A DNA stretch of 64,000 bases from Clostridia bacterium (GTDB lineage Bacteria > Bacillota > Clostridia > Oscillospirales > Acutalibacteraceae). This document shows, one piece after another, positions 36,583 to 44,820 of this stretch; position 1 is the stretch's first letter, and the number at the start of each line of letters is the position of its first letter. Location of the stretch: positions 112,095-176,094 of the forward strand of contig JAFTUG010000007.1 in the NCBI GenBank assembly GCA_017466365.1, read 5' to 3'. The notes under the pieces are model-generated. The model ran no database searches. It was not told the origin of the DNA and saw only the letters and a list, made by a program, of their open reading frames with translations. A program made the translations under genes and the position numbers.

Positions 36583-38130
36583 GTGAAAAAATACGACACA
36601 GTAATAATCGGCGCAGGTAACGGCGGACTTGCTTGTGCATGCATGCTCGCAAAGCACGGACAGAAGGTTCTTTTGCTTGAACAGTCCCACATACCCGGCG
36701 GATTTGCAACAAGCTTTAAAAGAGGAAGATTTGAATTTGAGCTTTCTCTTCACGAGCTTTGCACCTTCGGCCGTGACGAAAATCATTCGGGTGCGGTACG
36801 TCAGCTTTTTGACTGCCTCGGTATTTCCGACAAAATAGAGTGGGTTGATATTCCCGAAGCATTCCGACTTATAACCTCGGTGCAAGGCAGCAAATTTGAT
36901 GCGGAAATGCCCTTCGGAATAGAAGAATTCTGCGAAAAAGCAGAATATTATGCTCCGGGATGCAAAAAAGAAATGAAGCGTCTTTTTGACCTTGATGAAG
37001 AAATCAGAATCACTCTTCAAAAGCTTGGGAAAGCCAAAAACAAAGCTGCGCAGCTTGCTGTTTTGCTGCAAAAAGGCGGCTTGCTTCATACTGCCGCATA
37101 TTCGGTTGATGAAGTACTCGAAAAAATAAACATGCCCGAAAAAGCAAAGGCCATTTTCAAAGCATACTGGGCATATCTTTGCACCGATTTTGAAAATTTG
37201 AGCTTTTTCCACTACCTTTCAATGATTAATGCATATGTTGAGCTCAAGTCCGTTGTTCCCAAAAGCAGAAGTCAGGAAATGAGTAACTGCCTTGCAGATT
37301 ATTTCACCTCACATTCGGGAGAGCTTTGGCTCAACAGCAAGGTTGTTAAAATCAACACGGAAAACAATCGATGCACAAGTGTTGTTCTTAACGACGGCAC
37401 GGTTATTGAGGCAGATAATTTTGTATGCAACTGTTCACCCCATGTGGCTTACGGTCAGCTTATCGAGCATGAAAAAATACCGGAATTTGAAATTAAAAAA
37501 GCCAATGCCCAAAAATTCGGCGGCAGAGGCTTCTGCGTTTTCCTCGGGCTTAACAAATCGGCAGAGGAGCTTGGCTTAAAGAACTATTCATACTTTATTT
37601 TCCCTGATATGGACTCCGTAAAACAGTTTGAAAGAATGGGCAAACCCGAAACAAATGATGTTCAGAATACGGTTTGTCTCAACGCTGCACACCCATCTGC
37701 TTCACCCGAGGGAACATGCATGCTTTGTATGACCACGCTGTTCACCTCCGATTACTGGAGCAGCGTAACAAGCGAAAACTATTTCAAAGAAAAAGAGCGC
37801 TTTGCCGAACACATGATTGATGTGTTTGAAAAAGCGACCGATATAAACATTAAAGACCATATAGAAGAAATTGAAATTGCAACTCCCGAAACCTTTGCTC
37901 GCTTCACAGGCACTCCGCAGGGTACAATCTACGGCTATCTCGGTCAGAAGTGGGACGGTGTAATGCCGCGCACCATGATGGCAAATAAAAAAGACGGATT
38001 TGACAATCTGTATTTTGCGGGCGGTTACTGTGAGCGAATGCTCGGCTTCAGCTCCGCTTTGGCATCAGGAAGAGACTGTGCGGCAAGAATTTGTCGGGAT
38101 GCAGTTATTAACGGGAGGGAAACTTTATGA
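36583..38130 (+). CDS. CrtI-like NAD(P)/FAD-dependent oxidoreductase
   Basis: The 515-residue protein begins with a dinucleotide fold (TVIIGAGNGGLACACMLAKHG, then LLLEQSHIPGGFATSF), the arrangement of phytoene desaturases, carotene isomerases and retinol saturases. Near the end, NLYFAGGYCERMLGFSSALASGRDCAARI is the FAD-closing motif. It would desaturate, saturate or isomerise a hydrophobic or polyene substrate. It starts at a GTG after AAAGGAG and overlaps the reductase gene that follows (ATGA), which suggests the two proteins work as a pair. No phytoene synthase is present, so carotenoid synthesis is unlikely. Confidence 0.8.
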   Translation: MKKYDTVIIGAGNGGLACACMLAKHGQKVLLLEQSHIPGGFATSFKRGRFEFELSLHELCTFGRDENHSGAVRQLFDCLGISDKIEWVDIPEAFRLITSVQGSKFDAEMPFGIEEFCEKAEYYAPGCKKEMKRLFDLDEEIRITLQKLGKAKNKAAQLAVLLQKGGLLHTAAYSVDEVLEKINMPEKAKAIFKAYWAYLCTDFENLSFFHYLSMINAYVELKSVVPKSRSQEMSNCLADYFTSHSGELWLNSKVVKINTENNRCTSVVLNDGTVIEADNFVCNCSPHVAYGQLIEHEKIPEFEIKKANAQKFGGRGFCVFLGLNKSAEELGLKNYSYFIFPDMDSVKQFERMGKPETNDVQNTVCLNAAHPSASPEGTCMLCMTTLFTSDYWSSVTSENYFKEKERFAEHMIDVFEKATDINIKDHIEEIEIATPETFARFTGTPQGTIYGYLGQKWDGVMPRTMMANKKDGFDNLYFAGGYCERMLGFSSALASGRDCAARICRDAVINGRETL

Positions 38131-39182
38131 AAAGACTCGTTATAAAGTCATTTAAAGATGACCTTAACGGTTTCCTCAACCTTGTTCCCAATCGAATCAA
38201 AGCAATCAACGAAAGCAATGCCGACCCCTTGCCGAAGGAATACGGGGTGAACGCACTTGCACTTGAGCTTCATCCTTCCGAATTGGAGCTCACTGTTTCC
38301 GATACAACCGAAATCACTGACGGCGTGAGAATTCTTTCTCTTGTTCCCGATAAAAAAACGGTTCTCCCCTTTTTCAGAGCAGGACAAAGCATAAACATTA
38401 AAAACGAAAGCTTCTCAACTCCGTTTTCTATCCTTTCCTCTCCCGGAAGCGACAAATACGAAATTGCTGTTTTTTCCGATAATAAAGACAATGTATCCCG
38501 TCATCTTTATGATTTGCAAATCGGCAGTAAAATCCGCACTTCGGGACCAGAAGGCTTTTTCTATTATATTTCTTTAAGAGATAAAAACACCATTACTGCC
38601 TTTTGCGATAACCAGGGTGCACCCGCTTTGATTTCCATGGCAAAAAGCATAGCAGATAAAACCGAAAGCTATAGTCTTAAAATAGTATATTTCGATAAAG
38701 ACAGTGATTATATTTTCCGTGATATACTCAATAATATCCCGAGTGTATCCGCTGAATATGTGGCCGACTATTCCGAGATTAAAGCGGATTGCGGCAAAGC
38801 TTTTGTGAGCGGTACCGAAAGCTTCTGTGAGGCATGCATACAAAGACTTCCCGATGCTCGAATTAATATTGTTAATCCGAAGCAGTGTTCGGGCGAAACC
38901 ACGGAAGAATTTCAATGCACCGTTACCTTCAGAGATAAAAAATTTGTTTTCACCTGCAAAAGCAACGAAACCCTGCTCTCTGCTTTTGAGCGAAATTCAG
39001 TACCATCTGCCGCAAAATGCAAAGCAGGAGAATGCGGTTATTGCCGCTGCAAGCTTGTGGAGGGTCAGGTTGAAACGGTAAATATCCATTCCGTTGACAG
39101 TCTTCGTCAGGCTGATAAAAAATATAATTTCATTCATCCGTGCCGTTCATTCGCAAAAAGCGATTTGATTCTTGCACTGTAA
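38127..39182 (+). CDS. Flavin reductase-like protein with C-terminal [2Fe-2S] ferredoxin domain
   Basis: The 351-residue protein combines three parts. Residues 1-65 are of unknown fold. Residues 65-235 resemble a ferredoxin-NAD(P)H reductase barrel and nucleotide domain (FFRAGQSINI, STPFSILSSPGS). Residues 255-351 are a plant-type ferredoxin with CKAGECGYC plus a distal Cys in HPCRSF. The usual RxYS flavin motif reads TPFS, so its Arg is missing. Its likely role is passing electrons from NAD(P)H to the oxidoreductase upstream or to the radical SAM enzymes, which need one electron per turnover. Confidence 0.78.
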   Translation: MKRLVIKSFKDDLNGFLNLVPNRIKAINESNADPLPKEYGVNALALELHPSELELTVSDTTEITDGVRILSLVPDKKTVLPFFRAGQSINIKNESFSTPFSILSSPGSDKYEIAVFSDNKDNVSRHLYDLQIGSKIRTSGPEGFFYYISLRDKNTITAFCDNQGAPALISMAKSIADKTESYSLKIVYFDKDSDYIFRDILNNIPSVSAEYVADYSEIKADCGKAFVSGTESFCEACIQRLPDARINIVNPKQCSGETTEEFQCTVTFRDKKFVFTCKSNETLLSAFERNSVPSAAKCKAGECGYCRCKLVEGQVETVNIHSVDSLRQADKKYNFIHPCRSFAKSDLILAL

Positions 39183-39196
39183 GAAAGCGTGTTAAA

Positions 39197-39940
39197 ATGT
39201 CCGAATTCAAAGGTGTTTCGCTGATGATGGGCGCTGTCAGCGAAACGGAATCACTCCGCCAGACGGTCAGCACCCTTCTTGAGGTCTGCGACCATAAAGA
39301 CATAAGCGAAATAATAATAGGTTATGCACAAAGAATAACTCCCGAATGCCTTGCAACGGTTAAAGAAATCGCCTCTACTGAATGCGACGTACCCATTGTT
39401 GTTTTTGAACAGAAAAGACCGTTCATGTCAGGCATAAATGATATGATTGATGTTGCAATAGGCTCGCATTGCCTTCTTGTAGCATCAGACATGGCTCTTG
39501 ATTTAAGCATTGTTCCGACCATGATTGATCAGGCAAAGAAAGAACCTGATGTTATTCATTCGGCATCACGCTGGATGAAGGGCTGCAAATTTTATGACTA
39601 CGGTAAGCTCAAGCGAGTTATCAACTTCTGTGCCCAGAAATTTCTTGCGGTTCTTTATATGCGTAACCTTACTGATTTTACCATCCCCGTTCAGATTGCG
39701 CCCTCGGAGCTTTATAAATCAATCAAATTTGAGGAACCGGGATTTCCGTTTCTGCTTGAAATGGTTTTAAAGCCCATACGTCTTGGCTATAAATTCAAGG
39801 AATATCCCACCAACTGCTATCCGAGAAAAGACGGCAAATCGAGCAACTCCGTAAAACAGATTGCTTCCTATCTCCGCGTGGCTCTTCACATAAGATTTAT
39901 GCCGAAAAAGAATATCCTTTTGGAGGAATACCGAAAATGA
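39197..39940 (+). CDS. Family 2-like glycosyltransferase
   Basis: The 247-residue protein resembles the catalytic domain of dolichol-phosphate-mannose-synthase-like GT2 enzymes: an N-terminal VSLMMGAVSETESLRQTVSTLL strand-helix, a metal region SDMALD where DxD is expected, and the closing YPTNCYPRKDGKSSNS. No transmembrane helix is seen, so it is soluble or peripheral. It probably transfers the activated sugar of this cluster to a carrier or scaffold. The ATG at 39197 follows a weak site; an upstream in-frame start at 39140 overlaps the reductase gene and is unlikely. Confidence 0.75.
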   Translation: MSEFKGVSLMMGAVSETESLRQTVSTLLEVCDHKDISEIIIGYAQRITPECLATVKEIASTECDVPIVVFEQKRPFMSGINDMIDVAIGSHCLLVASDMALDLSIVPTMIDQAKKEPDVIHSASRWMKGCKFYDYGKLKRVINFCAQKFLAVLYMRNLTDFTIPVQIAPSELYKSIKFEEPGFPFLLEMVLKPIRLGYKFKEYPTNCYPRKDGKSSNSVKQIASYLRVALHIRFMPKKNILLEEYRK

Positions 39941-41772
39941 AAACACTCTTTATCCTGCCGCCGCAATGGTATCCGATGAGTCCATATCTTTCTGCGGCAC
40001 AGCTCATCGGTCAGTTCCGTAAAAACGGACTTGATGCTTGTGCGAGGGATTTGAATATTGAATTCTTTAACGATATCCTCACAAAAGAAAATGTTTTATC
40101 GGCATATAAAAATGCCAAAGCATTTTTTGAAGGATTTTCCGTAGAAGTAAAATCAAAAGGCTATTGCGAAGAAAAATTCAATGAATACAGCCGCGAAATA
40201 AAAACCAAGCTTCTCCGCTTTGTTGCCTGCTCGGAATTTTTAGGTCAGAACAATATCCGTGCAGAGGATGTTGCCGAAAGAATTGAGGATGCGGTAGCCG
40301 TAATGAAAGACCCCGAGCGTTTCTATGACCCCGAACAGCTTTTCGAGGCAAAAGATACGCTTATGGATGCATTAAAAATAATTTCTCTGCCCTTTATGCC
40401 GAGCAGAATTCAGCTCGACAACTTCATCGCAAACCCGGTTTACTCCTATGATTACGAGGATATCAAGCTTCAGTGCAATGATTCCGATATCAATATGTTT
40501 GTTGATTATTTTGACAAAAAAATCAAAGCAGAGGAGTTTTCCGAATATTCCGTTATAGGAATAAGCATCTGCGATTTAAGTCAGGTTATTCCCGGCCTGA
40601 CTGCAGCGAAATATCTTAAAGAAAGAACAGCTGCACATATAACTCTCGGCGGCAACTATATTTATAAAATCCGTGAATCACTTAAAAAAATTCCCGAATT
40701 TTTTGATATTTTCTGCGATTCCGTTCAGATTGGCGACGGCGAAATTGCAGCCGTAACTCTTGCCGAAACAATTCGTGACAATGCACCGCTTGAAAATGCA
40801 TATTCACTGATTTATAAAAACGAAAACGGCGAGGTTAAAGAAACAGAAACTGCACCGCTTCTTGATATGGATTCGCTTGCGCCTCCTTGCTTTGACGGTT
40901 ATGATTTCAGCCAATATTTTTCCGCTGACACGGTTATGCCTGTTCAGCTTTCAAAAAGCTGCTATTGGGCAAAATGCACCTTCTGCGATTTCTACACGGG
41001 TCAGCAATGCTTTGATATCAAGAGCGTTAATCACGCCGTTGACGAGGTTGAGCATCTTGTCAGCAAATACGGATTCAGGCATTTTATTTTCGTTGACGAA
41101 GCTGTTCCGCCTAAATATTATAACGAGCTTGCACTTGAGATAATTCGCAGAGGAATAAAAATAAACTTCTATTCCTTCCTGCGCCTTGAAAAAACCTTCA
41201 CCAAGGAAATTCTTCAGAATCTCTATGATGCAGGTGCAAGATATTTTGCATGGGGATATGAGGCCGAATCCGAGAGAATAATGACCCTGCTCAACAAGGG
41301 AATTGACTGCAAGAGCAGAAAAAGAATCCTTACGGATGCAAAAGAAGTTGGTCTTTGGAATATGTGCACCTTCCTTCTCGGCTATCCGGGAGAAACTCCC
41401 GAAGAAGCGGAAGCAACCAAGGAAACTATCCGCAACCGTGACCTTATCAACAGCTGTACACCGTCTAATTTTGCACTTAAGAAAAATGCCCTGCTCATCA
41501 AAGAAACCGATGATGCAGGTATAAAAAATATTGTTGATAACGGTGAATTTCATATTTCGTGTAATTACGAAATCAATGGCAAACAAACACAGAATATTAA
41601 GAAGGACCGCATGTCATTCCAGGCGGATTTTCTTCACAAAACGGCAGACTCCTTATGGTCTCTCACCTTTTCTGATACCGACCACATTCTGCTCTATCTT
41701 TCAAAATACGGCGCAGACTGGGTTTATAATTATAAGCTAAAATATAAAAAGCATAATTTTAACGGTACATAA
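39937..41772 (+). CDS. B12-binding-type radical SAM protein, short class (copy A2)
   Basis: The 611-residue paralogue of the gene at 32780 shares KTLFILPPQWYPMSPYLSAAQLIGQF, the helical insert, TLGGNYIY, IGDGE, then CYWAKCTFC with Cys342/347/350 (CX4CX2C), FVDEAVPPKYYN and SDTDHILLYLSKYGADW. The two short-class proteins are alignable along their whole length. The ATG overlaps the glycosyltransferase stop and GGAGG lies before it. It closes the first transcription unit at a strong terminator. Confidence 0.83.
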   Translation: MKTLFILPPQWYPMSPYLSAAQLIGQFRKNGLDACARDLNIEFFNDILTKENVLSAYKNAKAFFEGFSVEVKSKGYCEEKFNEYSREIKTKLLRFVACSEFLGQNNIRAEDVAERIEDAVAVMKDPERFYDPEQLFEAKDTLMDALKIISLPFMPSRIQLDNFIANPVYSYDYEDIKLQCNDSDINMFVDYFDKKIKAEEFSEYSVIGISICDLSQVIPGLTAAKYLKERTAAHITLGGNYIYKIRESLKKIPEFFDIFCDSVQIGDGEIAAVTLAETIRDNAPLENAYSLIYKNENGEVKETETAPLLDMDSLAPPCFDGYDFSQYFSADTVMPVQLSKSCYWAKCTFCDFYTGQQCFDIKSVNHAVDEVEHLVSKYGFRHFIFVDEAVPPKYYNELALEIIRRGIKINFYSFLRLEKTFTKEILQNLYDAGARYFAWGYEAESERIMTLLNKGIDCKSRKRILTDAKEVGLWNMCTFLLGYPGETPEEAEATKETIRNRDLINSCTPSNFALKKNALLIKETDDAGIKNIVDNGEFHISCNYEINGKQTQNIKKDRMSFQADFLHKTADSLWSLTFSDTDHILLYLSKYGADWVYNYKLKYKKHNFNGT

Positions 41773-41775
41773 CAG

Positions 41776-41813
41776 AAAACATCCTATGATTTTTCGTCAT
41801 AGGATGTTTTTTT
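41776..41813. terminator. Bidirectional terminator between A2 and the SDR epimerase gene
   Basis: AAAACATCCTATGA (41776-41789) pairs perfectly with TCATAGGATGTTTT (41797-41810) and T runs follow on both strands. It ends the 17-kb first unit. Confidence 0.93.
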
Positions 41814-42747
41814 ATATGTTGGAAAATTTGTTGTTTTTTATAATCTGATAAGCTTTGATAAGCTCCTTTATGCCGTCATCAAGGGAATACTCGGGCTTCC
41901 AGCCGAGGCTTTCAATTCTCTCGTTTGAAACAATGTAGTTTCTCTTATCGGGGTCTTCACCGACAGGGGCTTCAATATAAACAAACTTCGGTAAAATCAG
42001 CTTGATTTTTTCACAAAGCTCAATTTTTGAAAGGTTGGAATCGGAAAGACCGCAGTTGTGGGTATTTCCTTCCATCTTTTCAAAATTCTCAATCGCAAAC
42101 CAAAAGGCATTCGCCGCATCACGCACATGAAGATAATTTCTTTTGAAGCTGCCCTCAAAAATAACGATTGTACGGTCAAACACCGCTCTGTAAACAAAAT
42201 CGTTAACAAGAAGGTCCGTCCTCATTCTCGGAGATGCACCGAAAAGAGTTGCAAAACGGAATGCAGTGGTATTGCATTCGTTAAGCACTGCCGCTTCCGC
42301 TTCAACCTTGCTCTTTCCGTAAATGGAAATCGGCTTTATGGGAGATTTTTCCGTGCAGAAATTTTCGCCTTCGCCCAAGCCGTAGCCGCTGTTGGTGCAG
42401 GGAAAAATAATTCTCTGGGATTTATCTCTCAAACGCAAAATCATTTTGATTGCATCGAGATTTATCGAGTAAGCAGAGCAAGCCTCTTTATCACAAATGG
42501 GAAAGCCGGCAAGTGCCGCAAGAGGAATTATATAATCCTTGCCCTTCATTGCTGCGGCAACCTCTTTTTCGTTGCGTGCATCGGCATTTATCATTTCAAA
42601 ATTCGGATTGGCGCAGCATTCAAGCAGAGGGCTTTGGTTATAGAAAAGGTTATCAAGAACAGTAACCTTGCACCCCTTTGATAAAAGCAGAGGAACAAGC
42701 ACGGAGCCTATGTATCCTGCGCCGCCCGTAACAAGTATATTAAGCAT
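41812..42747 (-). CDS. NAD-dependent epimerase/dehydratase (extended SDR)
   Basis: The 311-residue SDR has NILVTGGAGYIGSVLVPLLL at the N-terminus, the YGKSK active-site Tyr/Lys, the upstream TNSGYG Ser, and the late WKPEYSLDDGIKELI. It would epimerise, dehydrate or reduce a nucleotide sugar, most simply one made by the neighbouring heptose genes. The ATG at 42747 follows AAGGAAGTGA and the predicted promoter; the longer reading to 42819 extends across that promoter and is rejected. It is divergent from radical SAM copy N3. Confidence 0.87.
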   Translation of the reverse strand: MLNILVTGGAGYIGSVLVPLLLSKGCKVTVLDNLFYNQSPLLECCANPNFEMINADARNEKEVAAAMKGKDYIIPLAALAGFPICDKEACSAYSINLDAIKMILRLRDKSQRIIFPCTNSGYGLGEGENFCTEKSPIKPISIYGKSKVEAEAAVLNECNTTAFRFATLFGASPRMRTDLLVNDFVYRAVFDRTIVIFEGSFKRNYLHVRDAANAFWFAIENFEKMEGNTHNCGLSDSNLSKIELCEKIKLILPKFVYIEAPVGEDPDKRNYIVSNERIESLGWKPEYSLDDGIKELIKAYQIIKNNKFSNI

Positions 42748-42769
42748 ATATTTCACTTCCTTATCGAAT

Positions 42770-42798
42770 ACTTTACCATATTTTTTAATGTTAGTCAA
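42770..42798 (-). promoter_or_regulatory. Promoter of the SDR epimerase gene
   Basis: On the minus strand TTGACT (42798-42793) and TAAAGT (42775-42770) have a 17-base spacer. Its -35 lies 14 bases from the -35 of the divergent promoter. Confidence 0.65.
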
Positions 42799-42812
42799 TA
42801 AACCTAAAAGAT

Positions 42813-42841
42813 TTGACATTCACTATTTAAGGTATTATAAT
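42813..42841 (+). promoter_or_regulatory. Near-consensus promoter of the second radical SAM unit
   Basis: A perfect TTGACA (42813-42818), a 17-base spacer and a perfect TATAAT (42836-42841) lie 31 bases before the ATG at 42872. Confidence 0.85.
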
Positions 42842-42871
42842 ATAAATATTAATATGGAAAGGTGTGCGGTT

Positions 42872-44803
42872 ATGAAAAACATTTATTTTGTTCAGGCAAA
42901 TAATGTTTACGGTAACACCCGTCATTCTGTTTATATCCCATATGCTTCGGGCTGTATTGCCGCCTACGCCTTTGATAACGAAAAAATCAAAAATTCCTGC
43001 CGACTTGCAGGCTTTATTTATACACATGAGCCGATAAAAACAGCTGTTTCAAAGCTTACCGACCCGTTTATTGTTGCGTTTTCCTGCTCTGTGTGGAATT
43101 ATGAATATAATAAAGCTCTTGCAAAAGAAATAAAAAAAGCTTATCCCGAAGCGGTTATAATATTCGGCGGTCACAATGTACTGCGGGATTTTGAAACCTT
43201 TGAGGAATGCCCTGAAGCTGACATACTGATTTACCGCGAAGGCGAAGAAGCTTTCCGTCAGGTTGTTCTTTCGCTTCTCGAAAACAAAGAACCCCGCTCT
43301 GTTTCCAACATTGCATATAAATCAGGCGGTAAATATATAAAAACCAAAGAAGAAGCGTTCTGCCTTAACGAATATCCTTCACCGTATCTGAACGGTATTT
43401 TTGACGGCATTGCAGATGAAAACGTAAGCTTTTCCGCCATAATAGAAACAAACCGCGGCTGCCCCTTCAAATGCGCTTTCTGCGACTGGGGTACGCTCGG
43501 CAGCAGGGTAAGACTTTTTCCGATGGAGCGCATAAAAGCCGAGCTTGACTGGATTGCTGAACATAAAATCGAGTATGTTTACTGCGCCGATGGCAATTTC
43601 GGAATAGTCGACCGTGACGAGGATATTGCCGAATATATAATTTCGTTGAAAGAAAAAACAGGATATCCTCAAAACTTCAGGGTATGCTTCACCAAAAACA
43701 GAACGGATTTCGTAAAAAAAATCTGCATGAGGTTTAATAAACACGGGCTTGATAAGGCGCAGACACTTTCTTTCCAAAGTCTCTCCCCGGTTGTGCTTGA
43801 AAATATCGGCAGAAAAAATATCTCGCTCGAGCATTTTCGTGAGCTTATGAATGAATATAACCGTCTTGGTATTTCAACCTCATCCGAATTAATTCTCGGT
43901 TTGCCCGGCGAAACCCGTGAAAGCTTTACAAAAGGTCTGTGTGATTTGCTTGAATACGGTCAGCACAAGGCAATTCAGGTTTACACCTGTGATTTGCTTC
44001 CGAATTCAGAAATGGGTTCTCCCGAGTTTGTTGATAAATTCGGAATAGAAACAGTAAAAACACCGTTTTCGCAGGCACATTGCAGTGCTAACCAAAAACA
44101 CGAGATACAGGAATATAACTCAACCGTCATAAAAACAGCATCTCTCAATACGGATGACTGGATTTTCTGCGTTGCGTTTGCCTGCATTGTTCAGGCTTTT
44201 CACAACATCGGATTTTTCAGGGCGGTTGCTATATATCTCCGAAACGAACTTAATATCAGCTATTATGATATTTATTCAAAAATTGCTTCATTTTCGCAAA
44301 ACCCGCAAAACAAAGCCTGCCACAGTGTTTTCTCACTGATTACAAGCCTTACATCGGGCATGTCGCAGGGTAAAAACTCCTGGGCAGTTTCCTGCGAAGG
44401 GCTCGGAGAAATCTGCTGGCAGTTTGATGAAATATATTTTCTTAAGAGCCTTGAAAAAGCGGATGAATTATATAACGAGCTTGAAGCGTTTATCAAGGAA
44501 AGCTTTCCGTTTGACGAAAAAATTAATGCTTTGTTTGACTATCAGCGCAGCATTCTCAAAAGATACGGAATAAAAAGCAAGCATGAAATAAAATGCGATT
44601 ACGATTTTTACGGATACTTCAGTAAAATATACAAGGGAGATTATTCTTCTCTTGAAAAGAAAGAAAATATTATATCTTTCAGCGACGGTATGTCATGCGC
44701 CGATTTATATGAATACGCATGCAAGGTAATATGGTACGGACGCAATCAGTCTGCTGCACTTTACACCTCGGACTGTTATAAACCCGAAATAAAATATTAT
44801 TAA
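42872..44803 (+). CDS. B12-binding-type radical SAM protein, long class, subclass N (copy N3)
   Basis: The 643-residue paralogue starts at the ATG at 42872 (KNIYFVQANNVY) behind GGAAAGG. The 68-codon upstream extension crosses the promoter and is rejected. Its motif TNRGCPFKCAFCDW has Cys197/201/204, and the subclass-N cysteines are at 238 (CADGNFG) and 272 (VCFTKN), again 34 apart. It continues with LILGLPGE and YGQHK, and ends WYGRNQSAALYTSDC. It heads a separate transcript with its own strong promoter. Confidence 0.86.
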   Translation: MKNIYFVQANNVYGNTRHSVYIPYASGCIAAYAFDNEKIKNSCRLAGFIYTHEPIKTAVSKLTDPFIVAFSCSVWNYEYNKALAKEIKKAYPEAVIIFGGHNVLRDFETFEECPEADILIYREGEEAFRQVVLSLLENKEPRSVSNIAYKSGGKYIKTKEEAFCLNEYPSPYLNGIFDGIADENVSFSAIIETNRGCPFKCAFCDWGTLGSRVRLFPMERIKAELDWIAEHKIEYVYCADGNFGIVDRDEDIAEYIISLKEKTGYPQNFRVCFTKNRTDFVKKICMRFNKHGLDKAQTLSFQSLSPVVLENIGRKNISLEHFRELMNEYNRLGISTSSELILGLPGETRESFTKGLCDLLEYGQHKAIQVYTCDLLPNSEMGSPEFVDKFGIETVKTPFSQAHCSANQKHEIQEYNSTVIKTASLNTDDWIFCVAFACIVQAFHNIGFFRAVAIYLRNELNISYYDIYSKIASFSQNPQNKACHSVFSLITSLTSGMSQGKNSWAVSCEGLGEICWQFDEIYFLKSLEKADELYNELEAFIKESFPFDEKINALFDYQRSILKRYGIKSKHEIKCDYDFYGYFSKIYKGDYSSLEKKENIISFSDGMSCADLYEYACKVIWYGRNQSAALYTSDCYKPEIKYY

Positions 44804-44820
44804 GAAAAGTGGGATAGATT

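Noticed and set aside
36583-38130. Carotenoid biosynthesis gene crtI
   Set aside because: The fold is similar, but there is no phytoene or dehydrosqualene synthase in the window and the gene is embedded in a sugar/radical SAM operon.
42668-42871. A 68-codon N-terminal extension of radical SAM copy N3
   Set aside because: It crosses a perfect promoter and the divergent epimerase gene, and the other long-class copies begin at the KNIYFVQ-like sequence.
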